Below are positions 7,625 through 15,162 of a stretch of 49,335 nucleotides of DNA, one piece after another (the stretch's first letter is position 1; each line of letters starts with the position of its first letter). The DNA is from Leuconostoc lactis KCTC 3528 = DSM 20202. Lineage in GTDB: Bacteria > Bacillota > Bacilli > Lactobacillales > Lactobacillaceae. The notes below the pieces were generated by a model, which had not been told where the DNA came from, did not search any database, and was given only the letters and a program-made list of their open reading frames with translations. Position numbers and translations under genes: made by a program. The DNA is taken from assembly GCF_014651235.1 (NCBI RefSeq), contig NZ_BMWM01000013.1:1-49335 (forward strand), read 5' to 3'.

Positions 7625-8440
7625 ATGCTATTTTTTAAAATTGTGCCACAAAACAACGCAGGTTTAGTTGAAACGCTTGGTAAGTACCGCACGCGGAAAG
7701 AAGCTGGCCTTCACTTTTATGTGCCGTTTGTCCAACGCATTCGAAATGTCAGTTTGGCCATGCGACCATTGCGATTGCCAGATTATTCAGTCATTACGGC
7801 GGATAATGCTGATATTAAAGCTAGTGTCACATTGAACTACCATGTCACGGATGCGGTTAAATATATGTATGAAAATACGGATTCGGTCGAATCCATGGCA
7901 CAACTTGTACGTGGTCACTTACGTGATATCATCGGCCGGATGGAATTGAATGAAGCTTTGGGATCTACGACTAAAATCAACATTCAGCTTGCCTCAGCGA
8001 TTGGTGATTTAACGAATACGTACGGGATCAATGTTGACCGTATCAACATTGATGAATTACGCCCATCGGCTTCCATCCAGGAAGCAATGGATAAGCAGTT
8101 AACGGCTGATCGTGAACGAGTGGCAACTATTGCAAAAGCCGAAGGGGAGGCACGCTCCATTGAACTTACAACCAAGGCTAAAAATGACGCCTTGATGGCG
8201 ACGGCGAAAGCCGAAGCTGACGCGACGAAAACCCGTGCTGATGCCGAACGTTACCGAATCGATACGGTACAAGCTGGTTTGGCTGGAGCGGATGACAAGT
8301 ACTTCCAAAACCAATCCATTAACGCATTCGCGACGTTAGCCAATTCACCTACGAATTTGGTCGTTGTGGATAGTAAGAAAATGGCAACGCTTGGCCAATT
8401 ACCGGTGGCTGGCAAGTTGTTTGATAAGGGTCTAAAATAA
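7625..8440 (+). CDS. SPFH/band-7 (stomatin/prohibitin) domain protein without membrane anchor
   Basis: 271 residues. The start is ATG 7625 because GGGGGAG precedes it by 6 bases; an upstream in-frame TTG has no such site. The band-7 domain spans about 5-165 (VPQNNAGLVETLGKY, GLHFYVPFVQRI, D-x-IKASVTLNYHV, RGHLRDIIGRMELNEAL, YGINVDRINIDEL). An Ala/Glu/Lys-rich coiled coil follows (about 165-225), then a tail with NLVVVDS. SPFH proteins usually scaffold membrane microdomains, but the N-terminal hydrophobic segment common in stomatins is missing. Membrane contact would need the beta-rich N-terminus or a partner. It is co-transcribed with the RHH gene. Confidence 0.85.
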   Translation: MLFFKIVPQNNAGLVETLGKYRTRKEAGLHFYVPFVQRIRNVSLAMRPLRLPDYSVITADNADIKASVTLNYHVTDAVKYMYENTDSVESMAQLVRGHLRDIIGRMELNEALGSTTKINIQLASAIGDLTNTYGINVDRINIDELRPSASIQEAMDKQLTADRERVATIAKAEGEARSIELTTKAKNDALMATAKAEADATKTRADAERYRIDTVQAGLAGADDKYFQNQSINAFATLANSPTNLVVVDSKKMATLGQLPVAGKLFDKGLK

Positions 8441-8465
8441 AAGCGCTGTTAATCCAGCGCTTTTT
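8440..8465 (+). terminator. Terminator after the SPFH gene
   Basis: AAAGCGCTG / CAGCGCTTT stem, loop TTAATC, then T run. Confidence 0.93.
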
Positions 8466-8494
8466 GCGTGACATCAGCAGGGGTTGTGAGAATA

Positions 8495-8585
8495 TGTTAC
8501 AATTTTTTCAGTGAGTGACGGGTAGTTTAGCTGCGGTCACAAGAATTAAAGGCATGCACACGCTTTGCTGTGCTTGGTAAGGAAA
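8495..8585 (+). promoter_or_regulatory. coaBC extended -10 promoter and leader with an eight-codon mini-ORF
   Basis: TGT plus TACAAT (8495-8503) is an extended -10, giving a leader of about 75 bases. In it, ATG 8554 opens an eight-codon frame, MHTLCCAW, ending TAA 8578-8580 inside the coaBC ribosome binding region. The hairpin GCACA (8556-8560) / TGTGC (8569-8573) overlaps the two Cys codons. A weak AAAGG precedes the mini-ORF. Whether it is translated is unknown. Confidence 0.35.
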
Positions 8586-9779
8586 ATGTTTAAAGAAAAA
8601 AATGTGCTGGTCGTTGTCACGGGCAGTGTATCAGCTTATAAAGCGGCTAGTTTTGTCCGTTTGCTCGTGAAGGATCACGCCCATGTACGCGTTGCGATGA
8701 CACAATCAGCACAAGAATTTATTACCAGCAAAACACTGGCTATTCTATCTGGGCATGACGTGCTAACTGATTTATTTGCTGGCCATACGACTGAGGTGGT
8801 GCATATTGACTGGGCTAAGTGGGCGGATATCATTTTCGTCGTCCCCGCCACCGCAAACATGATTGGTAAGTTGGCTAACGGCTTGGCTGATGATGCACCA
8901 ACCGCAACCATTATGGCCGCAACAGCTAAAAAGATTATTGCACCGGCCATGAATGACGTGATGTTAGCGAATCCCGCGGTTGTCCGCAATTTGGCAACAC
9001 TTGCGGCCGATGGTTGGTTGGTGATTGAACCAGCCGAGGGTTTTTTGGCAGAAGGGTATGCTGCTAAAGGGCGCTTGCCAGAACCAGAAGCCATTTTGGC
9101 AGAAGCGGCCATCCGACTCCGCGCCCAAACGGGTCATCTGCGTGGCAAAAAGATTGTGATTACGGCTGGTGGGACGCGTGAAGCGCTGGATCCGGTGCGT
9201 TTTTTAACCAATAAATCCAGTGGCAAAATGGGTTATGCGTTAGCCCAAGCTGCCGCGGAAAATGGGGCCGAGGTCACGCTTATCACCACGGTTGATCGTC
9301 AGACTATTTTTGGCGTCACCAAGGTCATGGTTGATTCAACCCAAGCGATGTATGAGGCCGTGATGGCGGCTTTTCCGACCGCAGATATTTTTATTGGGGC
9401 TGCAGCAGTGTCAGACTTTAAGCCTGCCACACTGGCCCAAGATAAAATCAAGAAACAAGGGGATGGCGGTTTGACGTTAACGCTTGTTCAAAATCCTGAT
9501 ATCTTGAAAACAGTGGGGCAGCAAAAATCAGCCAATCAGTTGGTTGTTGGTTTTGCGGCTGAGACCCAAGATGTCATTGCCTATGGACAAGCTAAGCTGA
9601 AAAAGAAGCGGGCGAATATGTTGATTGTTAATGATGTGAGTTCGCCAAACATTGGCTTTTCATCGGATGATAATGTGATTACAATCTTAACGCCAGATCA
9701 GCCAGCAGAAACCTTACCGCAAGCAGATAAATTAACCTTGGCACGCGAGATTATGCAACGGATTAGTACGTTGAAATAG
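8586..9779 (+). CDS. coaBC: Bifunctional phosphopantothenoylcysteine decarboxylase / phosphopantothenate-cysteine ligase
   Basis: Joins cysteine to phosphopantothenate and decarboxylates the product to phosphopantetheine in coenzyme A synthesis. It has 397 residues. The flavoprotein CoaC half (about 1-185) has GSVSAYKAA, the essential-His region VVHID, PATANMIGKLA and PAMN (Asn123). The CoaB half (about 190-397) has ITAGGTRE-x-LDPVR, SGKMG, GAAAVSDF and GFAAET. In the CoaC substrate clamp, where E. coli has catalytic Cys158 in ACGD-x-G-x-GR, this protein reads LAEGYAAKGR with Glu156. ATG 8586 is chosen from the conserved N-terminus; AAGGA lies unusually close to it (2 bases). Confidence 0.93.
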   Translation: MFKEKNVLVVVTGSVSAYKAASFVRLLVKDHAHVRVAMTQSAQEFITSKTLAILSGHDVLTDLFAGHTTEVVHIDWAKWADIIFVVPATANMIGKLANGLADDAPTATIMAATAKKIIAPAMNDVMLANPAVVRNLATLAADGWLVIEPAEGFLAEGYAAKGRLPEPEAILAEAAIRLRAQTGHLRGKKIVITAGGTREALDPVRFLTNKSSGKMGYALAQAAAENGAEVTLITTVDRQTIFGVTKVMVDSTQAMYEAVMAAFPTADIFIGAAAVSDFKPATLAQDKIKKQGDGGLTLTLVQNPDILKTVGQQKSANQLVVGFAAETQDVIAYGQAKLKKKRANMLIVNDVSSPNIGFSSDDNVITILTPDQPAETLPQADKLTLAREIMQRISTLK

Positions 9780-9799
9780 CAGCGTTTTTGTGGTAAAAT
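9771..9799 (+). promoter_or_regulatory. Promoter inside the end of coaBC, driving the DUF2187 gene
   Basis: TTGAAA, 17-base spacer with TGG, TAAAAT. It is one of the best promoter matches in the window. Predicted start of transcription is near 9806. Confidence 0.8.
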
Positions 9800-9820
9800 A
9801 TGGTGTTACACATCGATTAC

Positions 9821-9924
9821 AGGAGGAAATGTGACTAGGACAGTTGAAAAGCGCAATGCGCATTGTCCTTGCAATTGCGCTGTTGACTTGTAAAGCAACA
9901 GCCAAGACGTCACAGCTGACAAAC
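9821..9924 (+). promoter_or_regulatory. Structured leader with overlapping alternative hairpins ahead of the DUF2187 gene
   Basis: AGGAGG at 9821-9826 precedes GTG 9831, which opens a 20-codon frame ending TAA 9891-9893. Pairings: GTGAC 9831-9835 with GTCAC 9909-9913; AGCGCAAT 9850-9857 with ATTGCGCT 9874-9881; GCTGTTG 9879-9885 with CAACAGC 9896-9902. The second and third stems share bases 9879-9881, so at full length they exclude each other. A perfect palindrome CAATGCGCATTG lies at 9854-9865. I match it to no known riboswitch class. Confidence 0.5.
9831..9893 (+). CDS. Possible 20-residue leader peptide with a Cys cluster
   Basis: GTG start with the full AGGAGG Shine-Dalgarno 4 bases upstream, the best ribosome binding site in this region. 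Residues 10-17 read AHCPCNCA, three Cys in five positions, and the peptide ends VDL. The stop codon sits in the loop of the third leader hairpin. It is out of frame with the DUF2187 gene (start 9925), whose own ATG has no Shine-Dalgarno. It could be a regulatory leader peptide, or just the ribosome entry site of a coupled downstream gene. No homologue is known to me. Confidence 0.35.
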   Translation: MTRTVEKRNAHCPCNCAVDL

Positions 9925-10194
9925 ATGGCAGACGAAGAAGAAAACAAGGCCTCTAAGTATCATATTGGCGACATTTTACTCGCACCAGCTTATGGTAATT
10001 TGGAAAAGCCATTTACTGGACAAGTTGAAAAAGTTTATGAAAATTCATTGTTGGTTGAAATTACGGAAAATGATCCAGCTGACCAACCCACTGTTAACGA
10101 AATGAATCATCGTGCAGTGGTCCGAATGGATGAAATTGAAGTGATTAAGCATGCTCCAGCACCAAAAACTGCTGAGGTTGACGTTGAAGAATAA
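9925..10194 (+). CDS. DUF2187 (YkvS-like) small protein
   Basis: 89 residues from ATG 9925. The core (about 14-68) reads YHIGDILLAPAYG, GQVEKVYENSLLVEIT, and NHRAVVRMDEIEVI, the small SH3/KOW-like beta-barrel pattern of DUF2187 proteins. Both ends are acidic or Ala/Pro-rich. Function is unknown. An in-frame TTG at 9844 would add 27 residues with a hydrophobic stretch. I prefer 9925 because the added part coincides with the leader hairpins and has only a weak ribosome binding site. No Shine-Dalgarno lies before 9925, so initiation may depend on the leader. It is followed directly by the argS T-box. Confidence 0.7.
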   Translation: MADEEENKASKYHIGDILLAPAYGNLEKPFTGQVEKVYENSLLVEITENDPADQPTVNEMNHRAVVRMDEIEVIKHAPAPKTAEVDVEE

Positions 10195-10199
10195 AGATG

Positions 10200-10367
10200 T
10201 TTCGGTAATTCATTACCAGCGAGTCTGAGTGGGTGTGAGTCAGATAATGAAGGAAACGGCGCGTATTTGGAGTCAAACAATTAGATATTGAGTGGCGAAA
10301 GCTATTAGAGTGGTACCGCGGGTGAAAACTCGTCTCTTGTGATATATCAAGAGACGAGTTTTTATTT
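10200..10367 (+). promoter_or_regulatory. T-box riboswitch of argS (tRNA-Arg responsive)
   Basis: The canonical T-box TGGTACCGCGG is at 10311-10321. The terminator has a 14-bp perfect stem, AAACTCGTCTCTTG at 10326-10339 and its complement at 10348-10361, then T-rich sequence. GAG before the T-box can pair with CTC of the terminator to make the antiterminator. The upstream Stem I region holds GGCGCGTATT near 10260-10267, giving a likely CGC or CGT arginine specifier. Uncharged tRNA-Arg should let transcription reach argS. No clear promoter of its own is seen, so it may be read from the DUF2187 promoter. Confidence 0.93.
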
Positions 10368-10421
10368 TGCAGGCAAAAAATACGGTATAATATAAACTAA
10401 TATAAAAAAGGATACGGACAC

Positions 10422-12113
10422 ATGGCAGATAACACACAAGTTGTCTCAGCACTTGCAGCAGTGTTGACAGATTTAACAGCATCAGAAATTGCTGAAAAAT
10501 TAGAAGCACCAAAATCATCAGAATTAGGGGATGTTGCCTTCCCAACGTTTACGTTGGCCAAAGTTTTGCGCCAAGCACCACAACAAATCGCCGCTAATAT
10601 TGTGGCAGAAATTGACCAAACAGGTTTTGAAAAGGTTGTCGCAACCGGCCCTTACGTGAATTTCTTCTTGGATAAAGTGGCAACATCTCGTGAAACCTTG
10701 CAAACGATTTTGACATTAAAGGCAGACTACGGGAACAACACCGACGGTCAAGGTGAAAATGTCACGATTGACATGTCATCACCAAACATTGCTAAGCCAA
10801 TGTCAATGGGCCACTTGCGTTCGACTGTGATTGGGAACGCTTTGGCCAATATCACAGCCAAAAACGGTTACCAACCCATCAAAATCAACCATTTGGGTGA
10901 TTGGGGCACACAGTTTGGTAAGTTGATTTATGCTTACAAGACTTGGGGATCAGAAGATGAAGTAAAAGCTGATCCGATTGCGACGTTGTTGCGTTATTAC
11001 GTTGAATTCCATGACAAGGCCAAGGAAGATGACAGTTTGAACGATGCTGGTCGGGCTTGGTTTAAAAAGCTTGAAGACGGTGACGAAGAAGCGTTGGCAT
11101 TATGGGCATGGTTCCGTGAAGAATCACTGAAAGAATTTACAGAAATCTATGATCGTTTAGACATTGGGTTTGATTCATTCAACGGTGAAGCATTCTATAA
11201 TGACAAAATGGACACAGTTGTGGACCAGTTGACGGAAAAGGATTTGTTGGTGACGTCGCAAGGGGCACAAATTGTCGATTTGACAGATATCAACCCGAAC
11301 TTGACACCTGCCATGATTAAGCGCACAGATGGGGCGACTTTGTACATGACCCGTGATTTGGCAGCGGCAGTTTATCGTAAGGATACTTATGATTTTGCCA
11401 AGTCTTTGTACGTTGTGGGTGGTGAACAACGGGAACATTTCGTTCAAATGAAGGCCGTGTTGTCATTAATGGGCTTTGATTGGGCCGATGATGTTGAACA
11501 TATTTCCTTTGGTTTGATCACCTTTAACGGTAAGAAAATGTCAACGCGTAAGGGTGATGTTGTCTTGTTGAAGGATGTCTTAAATGACGCCCATGATTTG
11601 GCTTTGAAGCAGATCCAAGAAAAGAATCCAACTCTTGAAAATAAGGAAGCAGTTGCCGAACAAGTCGGTGCGGGTGCCGTCGTCTTCCACGATTTGATGA
11701 ATGACCGCACCAACAACTTTGACTTTAACTTGGAGGAAGTGGTGCGCTTTGAAGGTGATACGGGACCATACGTGCAATATACCAATGCCCGTGCTAAGTC
11801 AATTTTGCGTAAGGCGCCTGTTTCAGTTAGCTTGGATGCAGTGACACTTGATGACCCAATGACTTGGGATATTATCACGACGTTGAACAGCTTCCCAGCT
11901 ACGGTGCAACGTGCTTGGCAACAACGCGAAGCTAGCATCATTGCCAAGTATGCTTTGACGCTATCACGCGCCTTTAATAAGTACTACGCCAACTCAAAGA
12001 TTTTGACGGATGATGACCAATTGCAAGCACGTTTAGCCTTGGTTGAAGCCGTTACCATTGTGTTAACAGAAAGCTTGCGTTTGCTTGGTGTGAAAGCACC
12101 AGAAGAAATGTAA
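10422..12113 (+). CDS. argS: Arginyl-tRNA synthetase
   Basis: Class I synthetase charging tRNA-Arg with arginine. 563 residues, normal length. An N-terminal Arg-tRNA-synthetase domain (about 1-85) includes LGDVAFPTF. The catalytic domain has SSPNIAKPMSMGHLRST (HIGH region near 120-136) and a KMS-type loop NGKKMSTRKGDV near 368-379. The C-terminal DALR anticodon-binding domain starts near 445. A T-box lies upstream and argR follows 60 bases downstream, so arginyl-tRNA shortage would also raise argR if they are co-transcribed. Confidence 0.96.
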   Translation: MADNTQVVSALAAVLTDLTASEIAEKLEAPKSSELGDVAFPTFTLAKVLRQAPQQIAANIVAEIDQTGFEKVVATGPYVNFFLDKVATSRETLQTILTLKADYGNNTDGQGENVTIDMSSPNIAKPMSMGHLRSTVIGNALANITAKNGYQPIKINHLGDWGTQFGKLIYAYKTWGSEDEVKADPIATLLRYYVEFHDKAKEDDSLNDAGRAWFKKLEDGDEEALALWAWFREESLKEFTEIYDRLDIGFDSFNGEAFYNDKMDTVVDQLTEKDLLVTSQGAQIVDLTDINPNLTPAMIKRTDGATLYMTRDLAAAVYRKDTYDFAKSLYVVGGEQREHFVQMKAVLSLMGFDWADDVEHISFGLITFNGKKMSTRKGDVVLLKDVLNDAHDLALKQIQEKNPTLENKEAVAEQVGAGAVVFHDLMNDRTNNFDFNLEEVVRFEGDTGPYVQYTNARAKSILRKAPVSVSLDAVTLDDPMTWDIITTLNSFPATVQRAWQQREASIIAKYALTLSRAFNKYYANSKILTDDDQLQARLALVEAVTIVLTESLRLLGVKAPEEM

Positions 12114-12173
12114 CTAGGTGTTGCGTGGCCGCTGCTTAAAGTAGTAGCATTTATTCTCATGTAGGAGAAAAAT

Positions 12174-12644
12174 ATGATTTCAAAACAACAACGGCAGGCA
12201 TTAATCCTTGAGATTATTCAAAATCAAGTGATTACAAGCCAAGAAGATTTACTCAGTGAGTTATTGAAAAATCAAGTTGAGACAACGCAAACAACAATTT
12301 CTCGTGATATTCGAGCGTTGGGAATTGTCCGCATTAAAGATATTGACGGCCAACTACGCTATCAACAACTATCATCAGATGATGACCAAACAGGTAATCC
12401 GGTGACAGCCAATGCCGTCGATTCAGCGATTGCTGAATATGCCATTTTTGTCAAGCGTGTGCAATTTATGACGATTATTAAGACGACAGATTCTAGTGGC
12501 AACGCTGTTGCCGGGATTATTGACGATGCCCATTTACCAGAAGTTGTTGCAACGTTGGCCGGTTTTGACACCATTTATGTCACCAGTCCAGATGAAGCAA
12601 GCGCGGAAGTGCTGACGGCTCGCTGGTCAGCTTTGATAGGTTAA
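12174..12644 (+). CDS. argR: ArgR/AhrC-family arginine repressor
   Basis: Transcription regulator of arginine metabolism; in the family, hexamers bind ARG boxes with L-arginine as co-repressor. 156 residues. The winged-helix domain (about 1-70) has TQTTISRDIRALGIVRIKD. The C-terminal ligand domain (about 80-156) has SSGNAVAGIID and ATLAGFDTIYV. The arginine-contact motif of the family is GTIAGDDT; here the first Asp is Phe131, leaving only Asp132. Arginine sensing may be altered or may rely on a second ArgR in mixed hexamers. It lies in the argS-pbp run, with GTAGGAGA as ribosome binding site. Confidence 0.9.
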   Translation: MISKQQRQALILEIIQNQVITSQEDLLSELLKNQVETTQTTISRDIRALGIVRIKDIDGQLRYQQLSSDDDQTGNPVTANAVDSAIAEYAIFVKRVQFMTIIKTTDSSGNAVAGIIDDAHLPEVVATLAGFDTIYVTSPDEASAEVLTARWSALIG

Positions 12645-12647
12645 GGT

Positions 12648-14720
12648 ATGAAGGCGTTGAAGCAATTGATTCAGAAAATGCGCGATAAGATCAGGCCGGT
12701 TGCCCAGCGTTGGCAGTTGTGGCGATTACTGGTGGTTATCTTTTTAACCGGTTTTCTACTAATGAGTGTGTACTTAGTGGTCTTGGCGAAAACTGCCCGC
12801 GTGCAGAACTTGCAAGCGACGCTGGCGCAAACCACGTCAGTGTATGATGATGCGGGTGATAAAGCCGGTGAATTGTATTCGCAAAAAGGGACCTATGTCA
12901 GTTATGATAATATTTCGCAAAATATGCGGGATGCGGTCATATCGAGTGAAGATCGTAATTTTTACAAAGAACATGGTTTTTCCATCAAAGGGATTTTGCG
13001 AGCGGTGGTGCTCAACTTGAAAAATAAGTTGACGGGCTCGTCAGCAATCGCCGGTGGTGGCTCGACCTTAACGCAACAGTTGGTTAAGAATGCCTACTTG
13101 ACGCAAGAACAAACGATGACGCGTAAAGCCAAGGAAATTTTCTTGTCGATGCAGGTTGAGCAGGTGTATACCAAAAATCAGATTCTCACGATGTATTTGA
13201 ATAACGCATGGTTTGGCCATGGTGTTTGGGGTGTTGAAGATGCTGCCCAAAAATATTTTGGGGTGCATGCTCGTGATTTAACCACGTCTCAAGCGGCAAC
13301 CTTAACGGCCATGTTGCCAAGTCCGGCATTGTATAATCCAATTGATCATCCACAGGCTGCGCTTGACCGGCGGAATGTGGTACTTGGCACAATGGTTGCC
13401 AATAAAAAGTTATCGGCTTCTGAGTATAAGTTAGCCAAAGCCGCGCCGATGACGTTACGCGATACGTATAATAGTCAAAATAATTATCGTTATCCGTGGT
13501 TCTTTGATGCCGTCATCAATGAAGCGGTTCAAACGTATGGTTTGACCGAAACAGACGTCATGAACCGTGGCTATAAGATTTATACAACGTTGAACCAGCA
13601 AGATCAGAAGCATTTGCAAACGGATTTTGATAATCCGGCCATGTTTAATTACAATACTGACGCACAGGCAGCCAGTGTGATACTGAATGCCAAAACTGGT
13701 GGTGTCCGGGCTGTTGTTGGGGCGCGCGAAGACACGCATACTTTCCGTGGCTTTAACTATGCAACCCAATCAAAGCTGTCGCCAGGTTCAGCTATTAAGC
13801 CGATTGCCGTTTACGCGCCAGCCTTAGAACGTGGTTACAGTATCGACACGATGCTACCAAACACAACGCGGACTTTTGGGACGAATCATTATACGGTACA
13901 CAATGCCTTAGATGTACAAACAGCAGACGTACCGATGTATTCAGCTTTGGCGCACTCGTATAATGTGCCGGCTGTTTACTTACTCAATAAAATTGGTGTT
14001 AATGCTGGGTATGCCAGTGCCAAAAAGTTTGGCCTACCGTTGACTGAGAAAGATAAAAATCTTTCATTAGCATTGGGCGGCTTAACGAACGGTGTGTCAC
14101 CGATTCAAATGGCACAAGCTTATACCGCCTTTGCCAATGATGGGGTGATGAGTGATGCGCACTTTATTACCAAGATTGTCGATGCGACGGGTAAAGTGAT
14201 TGTCTCTCAACCAAAAGCCAAGCAGACACGCGTCATCAGTTCACGTGTTGCCGACAATATGACACGGATGATGCTTGGGACTTACACCAACGGAACGGGT
14301 CTTGGCGCAGCGCCACGCGGCTTTACCATTGCAGGTAAAACAGGCACCACTGAAAATTCCAATGATACGCAAAATGCCCAATCATCAAAGGACTCATGGG
14401 CGCTGGCCTACACGAAGGATGTGGTGTCTGCCTATTGGATGGGCTTAGATACGAAGAATAAAGATAATAGTTTACCTTTGGGACTGACAGCAACAATGGG
14501 CCCATTAGTAAAGTATTCGCTCCAACAAATTTTGCCAAATACGCCAGAGACGAACTTCTCAGTCACTAATCCTAATAGCGCGTCAGATAATAACAATCAG
14601 GCGAGTCAAGGGATTGATTGGGGCCGTTTGGGCTCTGATTTCTCAAATGGGGTTAATCAGGCAGTCGATGGTGCGGGCAAAGCTTGGCAAGCAGTTAAAG
14701 GCCTCTTTGGTGGCCAATAA
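12648..14720 (+). CDS. Class A penicillin-binding protein (transglycosylase/transpeptidase)
   Basis: Polymerises and crosslinks peptidoglycan at the outer membrane face. It has 690 residues, with a short cytoplasmic tail, one membrane span (about 25-48), a GT51 domain with SSEDRNFYKEHG near 96-107 (catalytic Glu), GGGSTLTQQLVKN near 137-149 and KAKEIFLSMQVE near 163-174. The transpeptidase domain has SPGSAIKP (catalytic Ser) near 378-385, HSYN as the SxN motif near 434, and GKTGTTEN near 563. The C-terminus is Asn/Gly-rich. It starts 3 bases after argR, so translation is probably coupled. Resembles PBP2a/PBP1a-type proteins of lactobacilli. Confidence 0.94.
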   Translation: MKALKQLIQKMRDKIRPVAQRWQLWRLLVVIFLTGFLLMSVYLVVLAKTARVQNLQATLAQTTSVYDDAGDKAGELYSQKGTYVSYDNISQNMRDAVISSEDRNFYKEHGFSIKGILRAVVLNLKNKLTGSSAIAGGGSTLTQQLVKNAYLTQEQTMTRKAKEIFLSMQVEQVYTKNQILTMYLNNAWFGHGVWGVEDAAQKYFGVHARDLTTSQAATLTAMLPSPALYNPIDHPQAALDRRNVVLGTMVANKKLSASEYKLAKAAPMTLRDTYNSQNNYRYPWFFDAVINEAVQTYGLTETDVMNRGYKIYTTLNQQDQKHLQTDFDNPAMFNYNTDAQAASVILNAKTGGVRAVVGAREDTHTFRGFNYATQSKLSPGSAIKPIAVYAPALERGYSIDTMLPNTTRTFGTNHYTVHNALDVQTADVPMYSALAHSYNVPAVYLLNKIGVNAGYASAKKFGLPLTEKDKNLSLALGGLTNGVSPIQMAQAYTAFANDGVMSDAHFITKIVDATGKVIVSQPKAKQTRVISSRVADNMTRMMLGTYTNGTGLGAAPRGFTIAGKTGTTENSNDTQNAQSSKDSWALAYTKDVVSAYWMGLDTKNKDNSLPLGLTATMGPLVKYSLQQILPNTPETNFSVTNPNSASDNNNQASQGIDWGRLGSDFSNGVNQAVDGAGKAWQAVKGLFGGQ

Positions 14721-14759
14721 TCACATAACGTAAACAATTAAAAATAAGAGGATAATAAT

Positions 14760-15113
14760 ATGACAGTTAACATTTATGATAACGCCAACGAAATGGCAAA
14801 TGTTTTAAAAACAACCCCACAATACACAGCTTGGCAAGCAGCATTTGATGCGATCCAAGCTGATGCAGAAGCGAAGGCATTGTTTGATCAATTCCAAGAC
14901 ATCCAAATGGCTGTGCAACAAATGATGCAAACGCAACAACAACCAACAGTAGAACAAGAAAAAGAATGGAATGCTGTTGCTGAAAAAGTACAAAAAAATG
15001 ACACAATCACGGCATTGTTGGCAGCTGAACAAGCTTTGAATACATTGTTGACTGAGTTAAATGATATTGTCACAAAGCCAGTAGCGGATGCTTACGCAGC
15101 TTTGCGTCGCTAA
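14760..15113 (+). CDS. yheA: YlbF/YheA-family protein (UPF0342)
   Basis: 117 residues, mostly helical, acidic and glutamine-rich (QQMMQTQQQPT near 52-62), with the family pattern YDNANEM, ALFDQFQDIQ and a C-terminal VADAYAALR. Relatives YlbF and YmcA of Bacillus form a complex that affects RNase Y-dependent RNA maturation; YheA itself is uncharacterised. It lies between the PBP gene and signal peptidase with AGAGG as ribosome binding site. Family assignment is good; function is not known. Confidence 0.85.
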   Translation: MTVNIYDNANEMANVLKTTPQYTAWQAAFDAIQADAEAKALFDQFQDIQMAVQQMMQTQQQPTVEQEKEWNAVAEKVQKNDTITALLAAEQALNTLLTELNDIVTKPVADAYAALRR

Positions 15114-15162
15114 ATTACAGCACCGGACGTGATGACAGCGTACGGTGTTATGAAAGAGGAAA

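Noticed and set aside
7234-8440. HicAB or other toxin-antitoxin pair
   Set aside because: The RHH protein resembles HicB-type DNA-binding parts, but the partner is a clear SPFH protein and not a toxin; no HicA-like frame is nearby.
9844-9924. N-terminal extension of the DUF2187 protein with a signal-peptide-like LAIALLTC stretch
   Set aside because: It starts at TTG with only a weak AGGA, coincides with the paired leader bases, and LLTC is not a good lipobox. Kept only as an alternative.
10386-10391. TATAAT just after the argS T-box terminator as a second promoter
   Set aside because: No -35 at a usable distance; AT-rich sequence after a terminator makes such matches likely by chance.
13455-13769. 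Long minus-strand open frames inside the PBP, pyr and ABC-F genes
   Set aside because: They lie fully within clear family members on the plus strand and have no ribosome binding sites or recognisable domains.
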